A program made the position numbers and the translations under genes. Below the pieces are notes generated by a model. The model did not search any database, was not told the DNA's origin, and worked only from the letters and a program-made list of their open reading frames with translations. From Antedon mediterranea (lineage: Eukaryota; Echinodermata; Crinoidea; Comatulida; Antedonidae), in assembly GCF_964355755.1 (NCBI RefSeq), contig NC_092675.1, positions 16,259,312 to 16,319,311 on the forward strand: DNA of 60,000 nt, read 5' to 3'. This document shows, piece by piece, positions 55,581 to 60,000 of the stretch; the first letter of the stretch is position 1; each line of letters begins with the position of its first letter.

Positions 55581-57651
55581 GGGTAGTAACAAAGTGCGAG
55601 GCAGCGAGGCACGCGAGGCAGGGAAGGCATGCGAGGCAAGTCAGAAATTTATGCGAGGCATCGTTTTACCATCATCAAAAAATGCGAGGCATCATTTTAT
55701 CATTTCTCAAAATTGCAAGGCAGGAAATCACCGAAATTGAAGTAGCCTAGTAGGCCTAGGCCCGCTAGCCTAGTTTCCTTTTGCACCTGCCTTGTAATTT
55801 AACCAAGGCTTTATCCTGAATACCACAGCTTAGAATTAGTAGGCCTACTTTAATGAAGAAAAATCACATAAAAGTAACAATAAATCCATTAAATTGGTGA
55901 TTTTACAGACGTTGTTTTTCTCGCATTTCGCACACTCAATGTTCAATATTTTGGTTTCTATGGAACGCCAAAAGAGCAAAATTAATTAGAGGGCTAAAAA
56001 CTCTGTGGAATCCATTTATATTTAACGCATTATTTGGTGAAAATCAAGTACAATTTCAATAGATTTTGTCACTGTCAGTAAGGAAAAATGTTACTGTTGA
56101 TAATGTACACGGTTTCGTTAACCTTTTAAAGAATAAAATAGAAAAATTCATCATAATATCCTTAGTAGGATGTCCTAGGTCTAGACTAGGTAGTGATGTT
56201 GATTTAGGATCGATTATTATTCTTTGAAAACAGAAAAGTATCAGCAGTAACATATTACAACATTTTTATTGACAAATTAACAAATATATTGAAATAAAAC
56301 GTGTTTTTCACCAATAAATGCATGAGAAATTGACGCATTCCACTGAGTTTTAGTCCTCTATTATCGTTGCTCTTTTGGCGCTCCATAGAAACAAAAATAT
56401 TGAACATTGAATAAGTGAAATTCGCGAACAGTGTGCGAGAAACACGCCTGTAAAATCATTAATTTAAGGATTTATTTGTTACTTTTTATGTGATTCTTTC
56501 ATTAAAGTACTCATGAGGTATACTCCTAAGGTGTGGTATTCACACGATAAAGTTAGTTATCAAATTTGGAGTAAAAATATAAGCGAAGGAAACTAGCGCC
56601 AGGTTTATTAGTACGTACATGGACAACAATAAATAAAAATCGTTCGTAATATACCTAGCTTACTAAAACAGGAATAGTGTATCATTATTAAATATTACAC
56701 CAATTATTATTTTATCAAAATTGATTAAACTATTTTCTACATAGGCCTTTATCTAGGTTGGGGCTAAGCATATTAGCTAAAGTTTAATTTTAGGCCTAGT
56801 ATTACAATTGTCGGACGTAAGTCTTTTTTCACACGCGCTCCAGAATTCTGTCGCAATTTTTTTCTTTGCGGCATGTTATTGGATCGGCATATCAGTTACC
56901 TTTTATTCACCGCCAGTTATTGAACTTGTCCTGGCAATCGCTGTTCACCTTATTTGCGAGAGAGGTACACGTGTTGTTCCTAGAGAATGGAATGTCAAAA
57001 ATGTCTTTGGCACGCCGCTCAGAGAGAAGTCTGTGCGTTGCTGCTGAAACCACGTGCTATAGGAGGGGAATGCACCACAATCCTCTGAGCTGAGGGCTGA
57101 ATCATTCCGCTACCTGCTAAATAGTAAAGAGGGATTTTCCATCTCTCGGGTCTACCGGATCTAGGCGCAGGGGTGTGACAAAATATTATTTTCACTCTAC
57201 TATGTTCGAGAGACATGTGAGTGAACACGCTCGAAATGCCAACAAACATTGCAGTCATTTGATGAGTGTGTCGCTATAACAATTATTGTTTATCGAAAGT
57301 TGAAGACTGTCGTTCAGATTTTTGAACCGTAGCTTGGGCACTTTTGTAAAAGTAAAATTTGACACGATATGACTTGAATGAAAAAACAATCGTTACATAA
57401 AAATAAACAACATGATGAGTGTATACACGAATCTATTTAGATACGCTTGTATCGATTGATTATTAGGCCTATAATATAGCATAATAGCACGTTAAGATAT
57501 GCCTCGCACCTTTTTGAAATTGTAAGCTATATGCCTCGCATGCCTCGCACTTTTGGAAATGATAAAATGATGCCTCGCACAAATATTTGGCATGCCGCGC
57601 ATGCCTCGCTTGCCTCGCGTGCCTCGCTGCCTCGCACTTTGTCAACACTCG
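55581..57651. mobile_element. 2.07-kb foldback transposon with GCGAGGCA-array ends
   Basis: Both ends carry a long inverted repeat: 'acaaagtgcgaggcagcgag' then 'gcacgcgaggca' at the left, and the complement ending 'ctgcctcgcactttgt' at the right. GCGAGGCA occurs about six times in the left end and TGCCTCGC about eight times in the right end. The flanks carry the same 8 bases, CTTGATTT (55573-55580 and 57652-57659), a likely target duplication. Inside, 55760-56110 and 56225-56605 form a second pair of inverted arms around a loop of about 115 bp. The rest (56606-57495) is unique and has no transposase frame. Confidence 0.85.
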
Positions 57652-57662
57652 CTTGATTTAGT

Positions 57663-57919
57663 GTACTTCCTACACACATCATATTGTTTCATACTGCCTG
57701 TACTTCCTACACACATCATATTGTTTCATACTGCCTGTACTTCCTACACACATCATATTGTTTCATACTGCCTGTACTTCCTACACACATCATATTGTTT
57801 CATACTGCCTGTACTTCCTACACACATCATATTGTTTCATACTGCCTGTACTTCCTACACACATCATATTGTTTCATACTGCCTGTACTTCCTACACACA
57901 TCATATTGTTTCATACTGC
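57663..57919 (+). repeat. 37-bp tandem repeat, 7 copies
   Basis: The unit is 'gtacttcctacacacatcat' followed by 'attgtttcatactgcct', essentially identical in every copy. It starts four bases after the right flank of the foldback transposon. All three frames stay open, giving spurious frames. Confidence 0.95.
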
Positions 57920-58041
57920 CATTTTCTATCATCATTCATACTTACACCTGTGTGAAATCATTTCACATGTGGTCTTACTGTTAGTCAGTACAACATTACA
58001 AATTATGATGACATGTGATTGTGACATCTGTATTTACTATT

Positions 58042-58090
58042 AAGCTCTGTCTACACCATAAAACTTTATGCGACAAAAAATGCGATGATG
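58042..58090. mobile_element. Palindromic MITE family 2, copy m (left-end fragment)
   Basis: Only 'aagctctgtctacaccata' and 'actttatgcgacaaaaaatg' are present; the core is lost. Confidence 0.7.
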
Positions 58091-58439
58091 AGATGTACTC
58101 CTCACACATTAATTGTGAATACATTAATCATGATCAATTTAATTCTAGATTTTCAAAAGATATACAATGATATTTTAAAGAATATTGATATTAGGGACTA
58201 TAAAGTATACTTAAAACAAGCTCACGATAATGATTCACAATCAAATCTATTCAGTAAAATTACTGTAGTTGAGTTATAAAAAAACATTGAATATCCTTAA
58301 TCACTTCAAAAAGCGTGCATGCAATGTTATAGGTAAAATCGTGCTTTGTTTTTAAAAATCAAAAGACTAAAAACGAAATGTGTTTATATATTTTGTAAGT
58401 ACTGTAAATGTATGGTGTATATCATTGAATTTGTACGAT

Positions 58440-58545
58440 TTTGAGTTGTATTTTTTGCACACTACCATTTCGTAGGTTCTTCCTTGGCTTTTGTGAGCAC
58501 GGTCTTCTCTCTGTGTGGTCTTAGCTAATAGAGGGCGACATTAAA
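58440..58545 (+). repeat. Dispersed repeat shared with 1835-1925
   Basis: The stretch 'gcacactaccatttcgtagg' is identical at 1838-1857 and 58458-58477, preceded in both by T-rich 'gattttg' sequence and followed by 'tcttc' repeats. It may mark the end of an unrecognised element. Confidence 0.6.
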
Positions 58546-58809
58546 AAAAAATATTATACAAATTTTATTATTTTATTTTCGGTTTGTTTTCGATTGTTTA
58601 GATTAGATTAGACTGACCCTTTTTAAATCTGTATCCATAATGACAAGCAGACAGTGTACATGTTAACTACAGTATCTCCTCATCAATAATTTCTTACTTT
58701 ATACCAACAATGGTATTGTTTTTGCATTCTTTTAAACTTGGGTGAGACCTTGGCCTGTACTGCTGTGCAGTATGGTAATTTCAAATATTGATTAACTTTT
58801 AATTTGAAT

Positions 58810-59035
58810 ACCTCACTCTTCCAAATTCATCTATCACTCTTCCAAATTCATCTACACTCTTCCAAATTCATCTACACTCTTTCAAATTCATCTACACTCT
58901 TTCAAATTCATCTACACTCATCCAAATTCATCTACACTCTTCCAAATTCATCTACACTCTTCCAAATTCATCAACACTCTTTTAAATTCATCTACACTCT
59001 TCCAAATTCATCTACACTTTTCCAAATTCCATTTA
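58810..59035 (+). repeat. 20-bp tandem repeat, about 11 copies
   Basis: The unit is 'ctcttccaaattcatctaca' with substitutions such as tttcaa for ttccaa. It is pyrimidine-rich on the + strand and produces a spurious open frame of 82 codons. Confidence 0.92.
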
Positions 59036-60000
59036 ACAGGTACTGCACTTGAGTAGATTGTACAGTAGAACAGAAAAACAATAATGTAAAAGACCAAAAA
59101 AGTTACTATAAATTTGATTGAGATTAAATGTGCAATTATATTATAATAATATTGAATTTTCTGATAAAAAATACTGCATAAATATTAAATGTGGGTGTAT
59201 ATATTTAGTACTTTAGGTATTTTACATGATTACATATTCAATTTGATTACAGTACTGTCCCTTTCTTCACATGTTTCATTTCATACTTTTTATATTTTAT
59301 TTTCAATTAGAAAGAAATGTTACTTTTCTTTTTCAAACAATTTTTCGAAACATTGATTTTATATGTATGACTCATGTGAATAAATAAAGTCAAACTTGAT
59401 TGTTTGATCAATATACTGTTAAGTTAAGAATAAGATACACTTTCAATGTTTCATAGCGTGAGCATCTTTTTATAAACTGTTTAAGTGGGTGTACATGTCA
59501 GAGTGCAATAACATGATATTTCTACCCCTCATTAACAGTCTGCACTAATTATCAAATTAGATTGCCTGAAGTAGCATGTGTTGTTTATGATATTTCCAAT
59601 GTCATAATACCTGACATATCAACGTAAGTCAACAGCAGTCAAAGTTTGATTTGTAATGTTATTGACCAGAAAAAAAATGATAAAATGGCCATTGTGACAA
59701 CAAGATGCACTGATTGCTGGTGTGTGGTATGGGAATGCAATCATCTGGGTCCACCCACCAGAAAAGGAAAAAAGAGTAATAGTACTAATATAGTATACCA
59801 GCAAGAAATATAGTGCATCATATCATAGTCCATATTATTTTAGCAAAATGTTATATAATAATATTGTATGGCTTGGTCTACTTTTTTATCCTACAAAAAA
59901 AATACTCGAAAATCATTGACAATTGTATTGTTTGACAGTACAGTATGTATTTATACGTCCAAAAGAAGTTGTTAAGTTAGCATTGTAATGAATGATGTCG
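59036..60000. other. Unassigned right end of the window
   Basis: AT-rich, with no repeat family or coding signal recognised on either strand. Short open frames here have no family resemblance. Confidence 0.5.

Noticed and set aside
56808-57258. Possible transposase pieces in the unique part of the foldback element
   Set aside because: Open frames are at most 79 codons on either strand, with no recognisable catalytic motif.
57663-57919. Possible CRISPR-like array (37-bp repeats)
   Set aside because: The units are contiguous with no unique spacers, and the sequence is from an animal genome.
57592-58043. Open frames repeating 'LPVLPTHIILFHTACTSY'
   Set aside because: They come from the 37-bp tandem repeat, which has a unit not divisible by three and no stops.

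Overview
This is animal nuclear DNA: visibly AT-rich, with many short coding exons split by GT-AG introns and dense families of small transposons. It contains most of one large gene on the + strand and one complete gene on the - strand, arranged tail to tail. Both proteins are close to their vertebrate counterparts. Together with CR1/L2-like LINE pieces and tRNA-headed SINEs, this suggests a slowly evolving marine invertebrate, possibly a deuterostome such as an echinoderm, hemichordate or amphioxus relative. That placement is a guess. There are no prokaryotic features.

Region 1 (1-41428, + strand) is the ubiquitin carboxyl-terminal hydrolase 24 gene (USP24). I could follow 50 consecutive coding exons with consistent phase from 2642 to the stop at 41426-41428, giving 2491 codons plus stop. 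The first exon or exons, expected to encode the UBA domain, lie upstream of the window. The USP catalytic domain runs from about 27343 to 32114 with Cys box, two CxxC pairs and His box intact. Introns hold a 1.4-kb polypyrimidine minisatellite, several MITE families, a piggyBac-like element, SINEs and LINE fragments.

Region 2 (41429-44753) is the USP24 3' UTR plus the gap between the two convergent genes. It has no coding signal but holds four copies of one palindromic MITE family.

Region 3 (44754-53845, - strand) is a complete nine-exon glutaryl-CoA dehydrogenase gene (GCDH), 456 codons plus stop, for the mitochondrial enzyme of lysine and tryptophan breakdown. Its introns contain a 24-bp minisatellite, a 1-kb element with hAT-like ends, an element framed by CCTCCGCC motifs, and a truncated LINE with reverse transcriptase.

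Region 4 (53846-60000) is upstream of GCDH. It holds one unidentified candidate exon (+ strand, 54361-54470), a 2.07-kb foldback transposon whose ends are arrays of GCGAGGCA, and two tandem repeats.

The two genes have no known joint function. The strongest observations are a seven-fold tandem array that duplicates the intron-exon junction ahead of one USP24 exon, the foldback element with an 8-bp target duplication, and the palindromic MITE family with 13 loci that in places abuts USP24 splice sites. I did not find a convincing new molecular system beyond these.
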